Positions 19,807 to 29,053 of a stretch of DNA of 64,000 nt are shown here, in pieces. The notes under the pieces were generated by a model that was given only the letters and a program-made list of their open reading frames with translations, ran no database searches and had not been told where the DNA came from. Each line of letters starts with the position of its first letter. Within the stretch, counting starts at the first letter, position 1. Position numbers and translations under genes: made by a program. The stretch covers positions 174,160 to 238,159 of the forward strand of contig CACNCK010000001.1 of the NCBI GenBank assembly GCA_902618945.1, read 5' to 3'. The stretch comes from an uncultured SAR86 cluster bacterium (GTDB lineage: Bacteria; Pseudomonadota; Gammaproteobacteria; Magnimaribacterales; Magnimaribacteraceae).

Positions 19807-20708
19807 ACATCAGGAGAAAATGATTCCTTAACGTTTACGGTTTGTCCTTGAAAGACATATTCTTGACCTAAAGTAATGATCCTAGCTTCTTCACCTAAAC
19901 CAGAAATCCACATACCTGTATTTGTGTCTTCAAGTATTTTAATTTCTTTAAATTCAACTCTATTTTCGGAGGTAACAGTTCTTACTCCAAGTTTTCCTTG
20001 GTCATTTAGAGATAATATAGCTGGTGATATTTTATGAGCAGGCTCTTCTTTTCCTTTTATAAAGATCTCTGCTGATACACCATCTCTGATGCTTCTGTCA
20101 TTGTTTTCGACACTAATTTCGACTCTGAATGTTCTCGTATTTTTGTCTGCAGACGAAGCTATAAAAGTGACTTGACCCTTAATAAATCTGCCAGAAATTA
20201 ATTTGGCTGTTGCTTCTGAGCCTAATTGAATCTGTGCAATATCTTTTTCTGCTATATCAGCAACTACTAACATTGGATCAGGATCAATCAATGAAGCACA
20301 AACGGCTCCAGTATTTAAAAAATCACCCTCGTCAACTCTTAAACTTTCAAGGTACCCTGAAAAGGGTGCAACTATTTTAGGATAAGCTTCTCTGCCTGCA
20401 ATATATAGTTGGCAGATTAGGTCTCCTTCTTTTACAAAGTCGCCTTGTTGTGCAGGTCGAGCTATTACTCTACCGCTTACTTCAGCCCTGACTTGTACAA
20501 ATTTATCAGCTTCAGTAAATCCACTTGATTTGAGTATTTGAGACTTACTAGTAGCTTTGCTATTGAGAATAGTCACAGAAGATAAAGTATCTAAAGAAGA
20601 GTCTTTTTTTTCAAAAGTCTCCTCTTGTACTAAGCTACCAGAGATCATCCATATGACTAAAAAGGATGCAAGGATCGAAGCGGTCTTGTAAGTTTGTTTG
20701 ATTTTCAT
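19803..20708 (-). CDS. RND efflux periplasmic adaptor (membrane fusion protein)
   Basis: VQVRAEVSGRVIARPAQQGDFVKEGDLICQL, APFSGYLESLRVDEGDFLNTGA; 4-nt overlap with the RND permease. Confidence 0.88.
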   Translation of the reverse strand: MKIKQTYKTASILASFLVIWMISGSLVQEETFEKKDSSLDTLSSVTILNSKATSKSQILKSSGFTEADKFVQVRAEVSGRVIARPAQQGDFVKEGDLICQLYIAGREAYPKIVAPFSGYLESLRVDEGDFLNTGAVCASLIDPDPMLVVADIAEKDIAQIQLGSEATAKLISGRFIKGQVTFIASSADKNTRTFRVEISVENNDRSIRDGVSAEIFIKGKEEPAHKISPAILSLNDQGKLGVRTVTSENRVEFKEIKILEDTNTGMWISGLGEEARIITLGQEYVFQGQTVNVKESFSPDV

Positions 20709-20719
20709 AAGATCTATAG

Positions 20720-20741
20720 GTGTTATACATAACTATAACAC
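20720..20741. promoter_or_regulatory. Perfect 8-bp inverted repeat upstream of RND adaptor (candidate operator)
   Basis: GTGTTATA-cataac-TATAACAC, 12 nt before the adaptor start codon on the minus strand; no T-tract, so not a typical terminator. Confidence 0.5.
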
Positions 20742-20760
20742 TAAAATACCTTATGTAAAA

Positions 20761-21807
20761 CTATATTTTGTGCTTTTCTTTTAGTTTTTTAAAATTTTCC
20801 TGAAGTGTTTCGGCATCTAACTTTTTTGAAGGTTTTGCTGATATGTTATCTTGTATCTCCCAGCTAGATTCGATTCTTTTATCGATTTGTTTGGATAATT
20901 GAGGTATTTGATCTTTATTTGCTCTTTCCCACTTATATTTGACGTGTTGAAGAAATTTGCTATTCCAAGAGTTTAGAGCCTGTCCTGACTCTTTCCAGTA
21001 CATTACGAACTCTAGCTTTGCATTTTCTGCAAATTCTTTTGGGATCTCCGTCATTTCAAGAATGTCAAAGAAATCTGAATTAGGGTTCCAATCTGATGTC
21101 ATAACTGATGGTGAGTTATCGTTTTCTTTAATCTCTTTGAATCTTCCCCATTGCCTTCGTATATGTGCAATAAATTTGCTATTCCAAATGTCAGATTCTT
21201 CCTTACGTTCTGTCCAATAGAGCACAAATTCAGGAACTTCCTTATCAATGAAATCTTCATTTATTCCAGAATTTATCAGTATTTCCTTGGCATCCACATC
21301 CGGAACCCAATTTTTATCGATGGGCTTAGTTTTCAACTTTTTGTTATCTTCAACTTCCTTATGACGCCACTTTTTGATTACAAATCTTAGAAATTTTACT
21401 CCCCAGTTTGTATCCGTCTCATTGCGTTCCTGATTAAGTTGCTTGAAATCATCAATCTGGAGATTTGCAAAATCCTCTGGAATACCATACTCATTAATTT
21501 GATCTATGACATCTTTATCAGGTACCCATTTATCTCTATTGTTAGTTGGAGTTTTTTTATTATGTTTTTTTGATGAAAAATGAGGCACTCCATCAACGAT
21601 CGTCTTGTTGATAAGACCTGTTTTAGTAAGTTGAGTAAGGACTTCCAAGATTCTTTCATCTGACCAAAAAGAAATATCTGAACAAATTTCTTGCAAAGAA
21701 ACTTGGCCCTGAAGCTTCTCTTCCTGTTTTAAATGCTCGAGTAAAACTGCTTCTTCCAAGCCTATTGTGTTGGCGATTTCTTTTGAGAAAGTTATCTTTG
21801 AAGTCAT
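20761..21807 (-). CDS. DnaT-like protein with three tandem DnaT-type ssDNA-binding domain repeats
   Basis: Three 54-aa units, each starting W-[VN]-P and ending W, at a 73-aa period: WVPDKDV...KFLRFVIKKW, WVPDVDA...EFVLYWTE...WNSKFIAHIRRQW, WNPNSDF...EFVMYWKE...WNSKFLQHVKYKW; resembles the E. coli DnaT C-terminal segment (WQPDADF...FIAYW...W). Confidence 0.75.
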   Translation of the reverse strand: MTSKITFSKEIANTIGLEEAVLLEHLKQEEKLQGQVSLQEICSDISFWSDERILEVLTQLTKTGLINKTIVDGVPHFSSKKHNKKTPTNNRDKWVPDKDVIDQINEYGIPEDFANLQIDDFKQLNQERNETDTNWGVKFLRFVIKKWRHKEVEDNKKLKTKPIDKNWVPDVDAKEILINSGINEDFIDKEVPEFVLYWTERKEESDIWNSKFIAHIRRQWGRFKEIKENDNSPSVMTSDWNPNSDFFDILEMTEIPKEFAENAKLEFVMYWKESGQALNSWNSKFLQHVKYKWERANKDQIPQLSKQIDKRIESSWEIQDNISAKPSKKLDAETLQENFKKLKEKHKI

Positions 21808-21861
21808 GAATTACGAATCACTAGATTAATTTATCATCTAGATCTTAACAAGAACAATAGG

Positions 21862-22911
21862 TTAGTTATTTCTAATTCTTACAGAATCAGCCAATTTGTG
21901 AAGACAATCTTTAGTATCTTGCCAGTTGATACATGCATCAGTAATACTTTTTCCATATGTCAGGTTATTTAAATCATCGGCCTTTTGATTTCCTTCCTCT
22001 ATATTGCTCTCTATCATGACTCCAGTAATTCTTGTCTCACCTGACTTTATCTGAGAAGCAATGTTATCGCATACATCTATCTGTTTTTTGTGCTGTTTAC
22101 TGCTGTTTCCATGACTCATATCAACCATGATTGAATCTTCAAGAGAGTTTGATTTTAGAATCTCAGAAGTTTGATCTATAAACTCTTTTTTATAATTCGG
22201 GTCTTTTCCTCCTCTAAGAATAACGTGACAGTCTTTATTACCAGAAGAAGAAAATATCGCTGCTTTACCTTCTTTTGTGACTGATAGAAATTTGTGAGGA
22301 TGTAGGGCAGATCCTATGGCATCAGCAGCTACCTGAATACCACCGTTTGTTGCGTTTTTAAAGCCAATAGGACAGGAAGAACCGGAGGCAAGCTCCCTAT
22401 GGATTTGACTCTCTGTAGTTCTAGCACCTATGGCTCCCCAGGAGATTAAATCAGCTATATATTGGGGCGTTATAACATCTAAAAATTCTGTTCCAGCAGG
22501 CATACCTAAATCATTTATATCTCTTAAAAGTTGCCTTGACACAGATAAACCTTTATCAATGTTGAAAGAATTATCCAGATCCGGATCATTAATAAGGCCT
22601 TTCCAGCCAACAGTTGTTCTTGGTTTCTCGAAATACACTCTCATAATAATCAGAAGTTCTTTTTCTAGAGCTTTCTTTTCTTTGAGTAAAAGGTTTGCAT
22701 ATTCCATAGCGGACTCAGTATCATGGATAGAACATGGCCCAACAACGACTGCTAATCTTTTATCTTTTTTACTGAGTATTTGAGAAAATTCTTTTCTAGA
22801 ATTGAAAACTGTTTGGGAAGAAAAATCTGAAATTGGTTGTTTATCCAATAAAGTGCTTGCAGAAATTACTTCCTGCCTTCCTGAGATTCTTAAATCACTT
22901 GTCTTATGCAT
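21862..22911 (-). CDS. 3-deoxy-7-phosphoheptulonate synthase (DAHP synthase, class I)
   Basis: VVGPCSIHDTESAMEYA, MRVYFEKPRTTVGWKGLINDPDLD, GARTTESQIHRELASG, VDMSHGNSSKQH. Confidence 0.95.
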   Translation of the reverse strand: MHKTSDLRISGRQEVISASTLLDKQPISDFSSQTVFNSRKEFSQILSKKDKRLAVVVGPCSIHDTESAMEYANLLLKEKKALEKELLIIMRVYFEKPRTTVGWKGLINDPDLDNSFNIDKGLSVSRQLLRDINDLGMPAGTEFLDVITPQYIADLISWGAIGARTTESQIHRELASGSSCPIGFKNATNGGIQVAADAIGSALHPHKFLSVTKEGKAAIFSSSGNKDCHVILRGGKDPNYKKEFIDQTSEILKSNSLEDSIMVDMSHGNSSKQHKKQIDVCDNIASQIKSGETRITGVMIESNIEEGNQKADDLNNLTYGKSITDACINWQDTKDCLHKLADSVRIRNN

Positions 22912-23045
22912 GCTTAAAATTTAATCGGAGGTGCATTCTACATCTATTGTCGTCAGAATAAAGCATGAAAGTGTTAAGATACTGGCCAATTACGTACTTT
23001 ATCTACTTAAAAATAACCTGAAAATTAACTAAAAATTTTGAAAAA

Positions 23046-24677
23046 ATGATATCCAAGAAAATTTCTGTAGGCATTATTCAAGAAAATCCCATAGTCGGAG
23101 ATATAGCTGGAAACTTGGAGCTGGCAAAAAACTCTATTTCTAAGCTCTCTAAAGAATCCTCTCCAGATATATTCTTGCTAACGGAGATGTTTATAACTGG
23201 CTATCCCCCCGAAGATCTTATTTTAAGAGAGGATTTACTTGATCAAGCTTATGAAGCAATTAATGAGCTTAGTAATTTTAGACCTGAAAGTTTCGTTGTA
23301 ATTGGTTATCCAAAGAAAGAGGGAGATTCAATTTTTAATTGTGCCGGTGTGCTCAGAAGTAATTCGATTATCACCGAATATAAAAAACAAGAATTACCAA
23401 ATTATGAGGTATTTGACGAAAAAAGATATTTTCAACCAGGTGATAGTCCAGGAATCTTTGAGGTAAATGGTTTCAGAGTAGGCCTTTCTGTATGTGAAGA
23501 TATATGGCATCAAAAGGTAATAACGCAATTACATGAGAAAGAAGCTGACTTAGTCTTAAACATCAATGCTTCTCCATTTCATCTTAATAAAATACTAGAA
23601 AGAAAGAATTTAATTTCAGGTCATGCATCCAAATTCTCAATGCCTATTGTTTATGCTAACCAAGTAGGAGGACAGGATGAATTGGTATTTGATGGCACTT
23701 CGATGGCAATGGATAGTCAAGGCAAGCAAGTGTTGCAACTTGCCAAATTTGAAGAAGATCAAGCAGTAGTAAGTTTTTCATCCCAACATGATGGGAATAT
23801 ATTGAGTGATAAAAATGAAGTTATACCTGAGGATTCAGAGCTTGAAGAGGTTTATAAAGCTTTGGTTTTAGGCGCGAAAGATTATATTAATAAAAATAAA
23901 TTTCCTGGAGTATTGATAGGCTCTTCTGGAGGCATAGATTCCGCTTTAACTGCAGTCATAGCAGCAGATGCAATTGGATCTGAAAATGTAAGAAGTTTTA
24001 TGATGCCCTTCAAGTTTACTTCTGACATGAGTGTTGAAGATGCTAATAGGCTAGCAGAAAACTTAGGGATAAAACATTCTATTATTCCTATAGGAGAAAT
24101 ATATGATTCTTTTCAAAGTAGCCTTGAATGTGAATTTAAAGGACTTGAACCTGATATTACTGAAGAAAATTTACAATCAAGGTGCAGGGGGGTCATCTTG
24201 ATGGCCTTGTCAAATAAATCCGGGGAAATAGTTTTAACTACAGGCAACAAAAGCGAAACAGCTGTCGGATATTCTACACTCTATGGCGACACTGCTGGAG
24301 GTTTTGGGGTTTTGAAAGATGTGCCTAAAACTTTAGTTTATGAACTCGCTAGATATAGAAATACAATTTCTAAAGTTATACCTGAAAGAATTATTGAGAG
24401 GCCACCAAGTGCTGAACTTGCACCAGATCAACAAGATAGCGATAGTCTTCCCGATTATGACACTCTAGATAAAATAATAGAGCTATACGTAGAACAAGAT
24501 AAAAGTAAAAAGGAAATCGAAGAGTCAGGAATTGAAAGAAGTATTTTAAATAAGGTAATAAGATTAATTGATTTTAGTGAATACAAAAGACGGCAGGCAC
24601 CGCTTGGAGTAAAGATAACTTCAAGAGGTTTTGGAAAGGACAGAAGATATCCCATTACTAATAAGTTTTTAAAATAA
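23046..24677 (+). CDS. nadE: Glutamine-dependent NAD+ synthase
   Basis: N-terminal nitrilase-type amidase (LTEMFITGYPPEDL, VCEDIWH) plus synthetase domain (IGSSGGIDSALTAVIA, TTGNKSETAVGYSTLYGD). Confidence 0.95.
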   Translation: MISKKISVGIIQENPIVGDIAGNLELAKNSISKLSKESSPDIFLLTEMFITGYPPEDLILREDLLDQAYEAINELSNFRPESFVVIGYPKKEGDSIFNCAGVLRSNSIITEYKKQELPNYEVFDEKRYFQPGDSPGIFEVNGFRVGLSVCEDIWHQKVITQLHEKEADLVLNINASPFHLNKILERKNLISGHASKFSMPIVYANQVGGQDELVFDGTSMAMDSQGKQVLQLAKFEEDQAVVSFSSQHDGNILSDKNEVIPEDSELEEVYKALVLGAKDYINKNKFPGVLIGSSGGIDSALTAVIAADAIGSENVRSFMMPFKFTSDMSVEDANRLAENLGIKHSIIPIGEIYDSFQSSLECEFKGLEPDITEENLQSRCRGVILMALSNKSGEIVLTTGNKSETAVGYSTLYGDTAGGFGVLKDVPKTLVYELARYRNTISKVIPERIIERPPSAELAPDQQDSDSLPDYDTLDKIIELYVEQDKSKKEIEESGIERSILNKVIRLIDFSEYKRRQAPLGVKITSRGFGKDRRYPITNKFLK

Positions 24678-24742
24678 GGCTTATTTCCTCAAAGGCAGAT
24701 AAGTGGCTATAATATAGGATCAATACATAAGTATTGGAAAAA

Positions 24743-25582
24743 ATGGTTGATACAAAGGCCTTAAATCCTCAAAAAAAAGAGGAAAAACGAGCGCATCCTC
24801 GTCAAGAGGAACTCTTCTTAGCGACTGTAAAAGGCAAAGAAACTAGCCTCCCTGATGATTTATATGTCCCCCCCAATGCCCTAGAGATTCTATTAGACAG
24901 TTTTGCAGGCCCTTTAGATTTTCTTTTATACCTCATAAAGAAACAGAACCTGGATATTTTAGATATAAACGTAGCTAAGATAACTGAACAATATACATCT
25001 TACATAGAATTGATGGATGCAATGCAGGTTGAATTGGCAGGAGATTACCTAGTAATGGCTGCTTATTTGGCTGAATTAAAATCAAGAATGTTGCTGCCTA
25101 GACCTGAAGAGCAAACAGAAGAAGAGGATCCAAGAGCTGAATTAATTAAACGACTTCAAGAGTATCAAAGGTACAAAGAGGCTGCAGAACGAATAGATAA
25201 AATTCCTAGAATAGACAGAGAAATTTTTGCAGCTAATGCAAAATTACCAGAATTTACCACTCAAGCACCTCTCATAGATGTACCTCTAGAAGATTTAACG
25301 ATTGCACTTGCTGAAGTTCTAAGAAGAGCCGAACAATCTCATGCTCATTTAATTAATTTCGAAGAACTCTCAACTAGAGAAAGAATGACCCAAATATTAG
25401 AAAGAATGAGAACTGAATCTTTTATAGAGTTTACTTCTTTATTCAAACCTAAAGAAGGCAAGATAGGCGTGGTGGTAACATTCTTAGCAATCTTAGAGCT
25501 TCTGAAAGACTCATTAATTGAGATTGTGCAATCAGAGGAGTTTGGTCCTATACATATTAAAGGAATTGAAGAGGTACATTAA
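24743..25582 (+). CDS. scpA: Segregation and condensation protein A (ORF track opens at TTG 24734; ATG 24743 more likely)
   Basis: LDSFAGPLDFLLYLIKKQNLDILDINVAKITEQY, AAYLAELKSRMLLP; followed by scpB. Confidence 0.92.
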   Translation: MVDTKALNPQKKEEKRAHPRQEELFLATVKGKETSLPDDLYVPPNALEILLDSFAGPLDFLLYLIKKQNLDILDINVAKITEQYTSYIELMDAMQVELAGDYLVMAAYLAELKSRMLLPRPEEQTEEEDPRAELIKRLQEYQRYKEAAERIDKIPRIDREIFAANAKLPEFTTQAPLIDVPLEDLTIALAEVLRRAEQSHAHLINFEELSTRERMTQILERMRTESFIEFTSLFKPKEGKIGVVVTFLAILELLKDSLIEIVQSEEFGPIHIKGIEEVH

Positions 25583-26172
25583 TGGAGAGGAAATTAAGTG
25601 AAATTCTTGAAGCATTGCTTTTAACAGCATCAAGACCAATAAGCATTGACGATATCGTTAGAGTTTTTGAGGATCCTAAGCCTTCTAAAGATGAGATTAG
25701 AAAAGCCCTGAATCAAATAGATCAGGACTGCCTAACTCGAGGTATTGAATTGAAGAAGATAGCTAGTGGATATCGTTTGCAGGTAAAACAGTCTTTATCT
25801 CAATACATCGCAAAACTTTGGGAAGAAAAACCTCAGAAATTTTCTAAGGCCACTTTGGAGACTCTATCTCTTATTGCATATAAGCAACCTATAACTAGAG
25901 GAGAAATAGAGGCAATAAGAGGAGTAGCTGTTGGAACTCAATTAATTAGAGGGCTTATGGAAAGAGGCTGGGTAAAGATCGTTGGTCAAAGAGATGTGCC
26001 CGGCAGACCTTCTTTATATTCTACTACCAAAGAATTTCTAGATTATTTTGGATTACAACATCTTAGAGAGCTTCCAGAACTCCCTTCCTTGCCTGACCTA
26101 ACATCAATTGAGCACGAACTACCGATAGATGAACCTGATGAGTCTATAAGTAGCTCAAAATCTTTGAATTAA
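25582..26172 (+). CDS. scpB: Segregation and condensation protein B
   Basis: SKATLETLSLIAYKQPITRGEIEAIRGVAVGTQLIRGLMERGWVKIVGQRDVPGRPSLY. Confidence 0.94.
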   Translation: MERKLSEILEALLLTASRPISIDDIVRVFEDPKPSKDEIRKALNQIDQDCLTRGIELKKIASGYRLQVKQSLSQYIAKLWEEKPQKFSKATLETLSLIAYKQPITRGEIEAIRGVAVGTQLIRGLMERGWVKIVGQRDVPGRPSLYSTTKEFLDYFGLQHLRELPELPSLPDLTSIEHELPIDEPDESISSSKSLN

Positions 26173-26175
26173 ATA

Positions 26176-26913
26176 TTGAAGATCAGGATCCATAAGATCC
26201 TCGCAGATCATGGTATTGGATCTAGAAGAGGAATAGAATCATTAATAAGGCAAAAAAAGGTTTTGGTAAATGGTCAGTTGGCCATCATTGGTCAGCTGGT
26301 GTCAGAAAAAGATACATTTGAGGTCGAAGGCAGTACGATAAAGCTTTTAAAGAAAGATCCTACTAAAAGAAGGGTTCTAATTTATAACAAGAAGGTAGGA
26401 GAAATATCCTCTCGTAATGATCCTGACCATAAGAAAACTATTTTCGATTCTCTTCCTAAATTGAGATCAGGCAGATGGGTTTCCGTTGGCAGGTTAGATA
26501 TAAATACTTCTGGATTAATTCTATTCAGTAACGATGGTTCTTTCGCAAATAATTTAATGCATCCTTCCTCTAACATCGAGAGAGAATATGTCGCTAGAGT
26601 ACATGGTCATGTGAGTGAAAAAATAGTGAATAATCTTATTAAAGGAGTCGAATTAAAAGATGGTTTTGCAAAATTTTCTGATGTTCAGGCAGGAAGGAAA
26701 GGAAAAACAAATCAATGGTTTGCAATGGTCATCATGGAGGGTCGTTCTAGAGAAGTCAGAAGACTGTGGGAGAGTCAAGGTTTAGAAATTTCGCGTCTCA
26801 AAAGAGTTCGCTATGGTAACCTTTTTTTACCTGCTACTCTAAAGCAAGGTGCTTTTAAGGAACTCACAAAAAGTGAGATTAATGCGCTTGAGCGTCAATC
26901 GATTGACCGCTAA
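26176..26913 (+). CDS. rluB: 23S rRNA pseudouridine synthase RluB family (TTG start)
   Basis: S4-like KIRIHKILADHGIGSRRGIESLI; VGRLDINTSGLILFSNDG; EGRSREVRRLWESQG; scpA-scpB-rluB order. Confidence 0.9.
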   Translation: MKIRIHKILADHGIGSRRGIESLIRQKKVLVNGQLAIIGQLVSEKDTFEVEGSTIKLLKKDPTKRRVLIYNKKVGEISSRNDPDHKKTIFDSLPKLRSGRWVSVGRLDINTSGLILFSNDGSFANNLMHPSSNIEREYVARVHGHVSEKIVNNLIKGVELKDGFAKFSDVQAGRKGKTNQWFAMVIMEGRSREVRRLWESQGLEISRLKRVRYGNLFLPATLKQGAFKELTKSEINALERQSIDR

Positions 26914-27637
26914 TATCTTTGCTCAGATCACTCATCAAATATAGATAAGGATTCATTATCTCAATAGCAGATGGATTATTCTCTGGATTTTCTGCAGGGT
27001 ATGCCGACTCTCTCATTTTAGTTCTGACAGCTCCAGGATTTATGCAGTTAACTCTAATTGATGTGGTGTTCTGGAGTTCATCAAATAGTATTTGCATCAT
27101 TGCTTCAGTTGCAAATTTACTAATCGAGTAAGCTCCCCAGTAAGCTCTTCCTTTTCTCCCAACTCCAGATGACGTGAAAATTATCGAGCTACTGCTAGAT
27201 TCTCTCAAAAGAGGAATCAAATTTTTTGTTAACAAAAAGCTTGCATCAAGATTGACTTTTAGAACATCTTTCCATACTGAGTAACTATATTGCTCAAGAG
27301 GTTTTTTTTCACCGAGTATCCCTGCATTATTGACCAGTCCATCGATATGAGAATATTCCTCTTTAATTGCTCCAACAATTTCTCGATAATTTTTTTCATC
27401 AGCAGTTTTGTAATCTATAGGCTGGATGATCACACTACCAGAAGTTATTTCATTAATTTCTTCATAAATGGATTCTAGCTTCTCAATATTCTTACTAAGA
27501 AGAATTAAATCTGCACCAAACTCTGCATAGCTCCTAGCTATTTGTCTGCCTATACCTGAACCTGCTCCAGAGATAACGATTGTCTTATCCTCTAAAAGAT
27601 CAGAAGGATAATTGAGTTTTTTGAATTCCATTTTCAT
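26879..27637 (-). CDS. Short-chain dehydrogenase/reductase (YciK-like)
   Basis: VISGAGSGIGRQIARSYAEFGADLILLSKN, GLVNNAGILGE, YWGAYSISKFA; adjacent to mupP-like and ubiG. Confidence 0.9.
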   Translation of the reverse strand: MKMEFKKLNYPSDLLEDKTIVISGAGSGIGRQIARSYAEFGADLILLSKNIEKLESIYEEINEITSGSVIIQPIDYKTADEKNYREIVGAIKEEYSHIDGLVNNAGILGEKKPLEQYSYSVWKDVLKVNLDASFLLTKNLIPLLRESSSSSIIFTSSGVGRKGRAYWGAYSISKFATEAMMQILFDELQNTTSIRVNCINPGAVRTKMRESAYPAENPENNPSAIEIMNPYLYLMSDLSKDISGQSIDAQAH

Positions 27638-28293
27638 TATCTGACTAATGTAATTATTTCATTTGCTTTATCGAATATATGATCTGCTTTCCATTCTTTG
27701 ACATTATCATTGAGAGGAATATATCCATAAGCTGCTGCACCGGTGAGCATATTAGCTCTTTCACCCGCTTTAATATCTATTTGATGATCACCAATGTAAA
27801 TACTATTTTCAGGTTTTGAAACTGATAATGTAAGGGCATGAAGAAGTCCATCTGGTTCAGGTTTTCGGACACCTACGTCATCTGGGCATATTAAAAAAGG
27901 AGGTCTGAACTTACCTAATTTATTTTCCACAATACCTACCGCAAATCTTCTCGGTTTATTAGTAATTATTCCCCACTTAATTTTTTTTTCATTAAGTTCA
28001 TTTAGTACTTCTTCCACTCCATCAAACATTTTGGTGTTTGTTAGGCAGCAGTCTTCGTATATATCTAGTAACTCTTTTCTATGAGATTCAATTATCTGAT
28101 TTGGCTTGCCTTCTAGGTTAAGTGCATATGCAGCAAGGCTTGCCGCTCCTTGTGAAACCCTTGATCGAACTTGCTCATAATCTGCTTCACCAAACTTATA
28201 CTTTTTTCTGAGTAAATTTACTGCATGAAGAAAATCAGGTGCAGTATCAAGAAGAGTTCCATCTAGGTCGAATGCGAAGAGTTCAATTTTCAA
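27637..28293 (-). CDS. mupP: HAD-family phosphatase (phosphoglycolate / MurNAc-6-P phosphatase type)
   Basis: AFDLDGTLLDTAPDF, WGIITNKPRRFA, RKPEPDGLLHAL, YIGDHQIDIKAGERANM; ubiG-mupP-yciK context as in pseudomonads. Confidence 0.8.
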   Translation of the reverse strand: MKIELFAFDLDGTLLDTAPDFLHAVNLLRKKYKFGEADYEQVRSRVSQGAASLAAYALNLEGKPNQIIESHRKELLDIYEDCCLTNTKMFDGVEEVLNELNEKKIKWGIITNKPRRFAVGIVENKLGKFRPPFLICPDDVGVRKPEPDGLLHALTLSVSKPENSIYIGDHQIDIKAGERANMLTGAAAYGYIPLNDNVKEWKADHIFDKANEIITLVR

Positions 28294-29000
28294 ATGCTTT
28301 CCTTTTTTGCATGGACCATATAGTTAACTTGGATATCTTTACCAAGCCAATAGTTATCAGTTATAGGGTTATAACTTAATCCTATTGTCTCTTTAGAGCT
28401 TAGGCCTGCATCTCTAATCCATTTTGCTAACTCGGAAGGTTTTATAAATTTTTCGTAATCATGTGTCCCTTTAGGAAGAAGGTTTAATATATATTCCGCT
28501 CCTATAACAGCAAAAAGGTAGGATCTAGGGTTTCTATTTATTGTTGAAAAAAAAATGTTTCCATCTTCTTTCAAGAGATTGGAGCAGCTCTTTATAATTT
28601 CATAAGGCGAAGGGACATGTTCAAGCATCTCTAAACAAGTAATTACATCAAATCTTTCTTCTGGATATGAAGATATAAAATCCTCAATTGTACTTTGTAT
28701 GTATTTAACATCGCTTCCTATAGATTTAGAGTGAGTTTTTGCAACACCAATAGTATTTTCTGAAGCGTCTATTCCAGTAACGCTGGCGCCCAATTCGTTG
28801 AGAGCTTCAGCAAGAATACCACCGCCACAACCGACATCTAGAACCTTCTTACCTTCCAGTAAGCATCTTTCTTTAATAAAACCTACTCTTAAGGGATTAA
28901 TTTGATGTAGTGGCTTAAATTCACCATTCTTGTCCCACCATTTAGCTGCAAGTTCATCAAATTTATTTACTTCATCATGATCTAAATTTTTTATGTTCAT
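28290..29000 (-). CDS. ubiG: Ubiquinone biosynthesis O-methyltransferase
   Basis: WWDKNGEFKPLHQINPLRVGFI, KVLDVGCGGGILAEALNELGASVTGIDAS, CLEMLEHVPSP, NYMVHAKK. Confidence 0.94.
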   Translation of the reverse strand: MNIKNLDHDEVNKFDELAAKWWDKNGEFKPLHQINPLRVGFIKERCLLEGKKVLDVGCGGGILAEALNELGASVTGIDASENTIGVAKTHSKSIGSDVKYIQSTIEDFISSYPEERFDVITCLEMLEHVPSPYEIIKSCSNLLKEDGNIFFSTINRNPRSYLFAVIGAEYILNLLPKGTHDYEKFIKPSELAKWIRDAGLSSKETIGLSYNPITDNYWLGKDIQVNYMVHAKKESI

Positions 29001-29053
29001 AGTTAACTTTTTTCATTAAACTGTTCTCCGAAAATTCCAATTCAAAAATAATT

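Noticed and set aside
22430-22783. 117-aa plus-strand ORF inside the DAHP synthase gene
   Set aside because: Antisense to conserved enzyme core; likely a chance shadow ORF.
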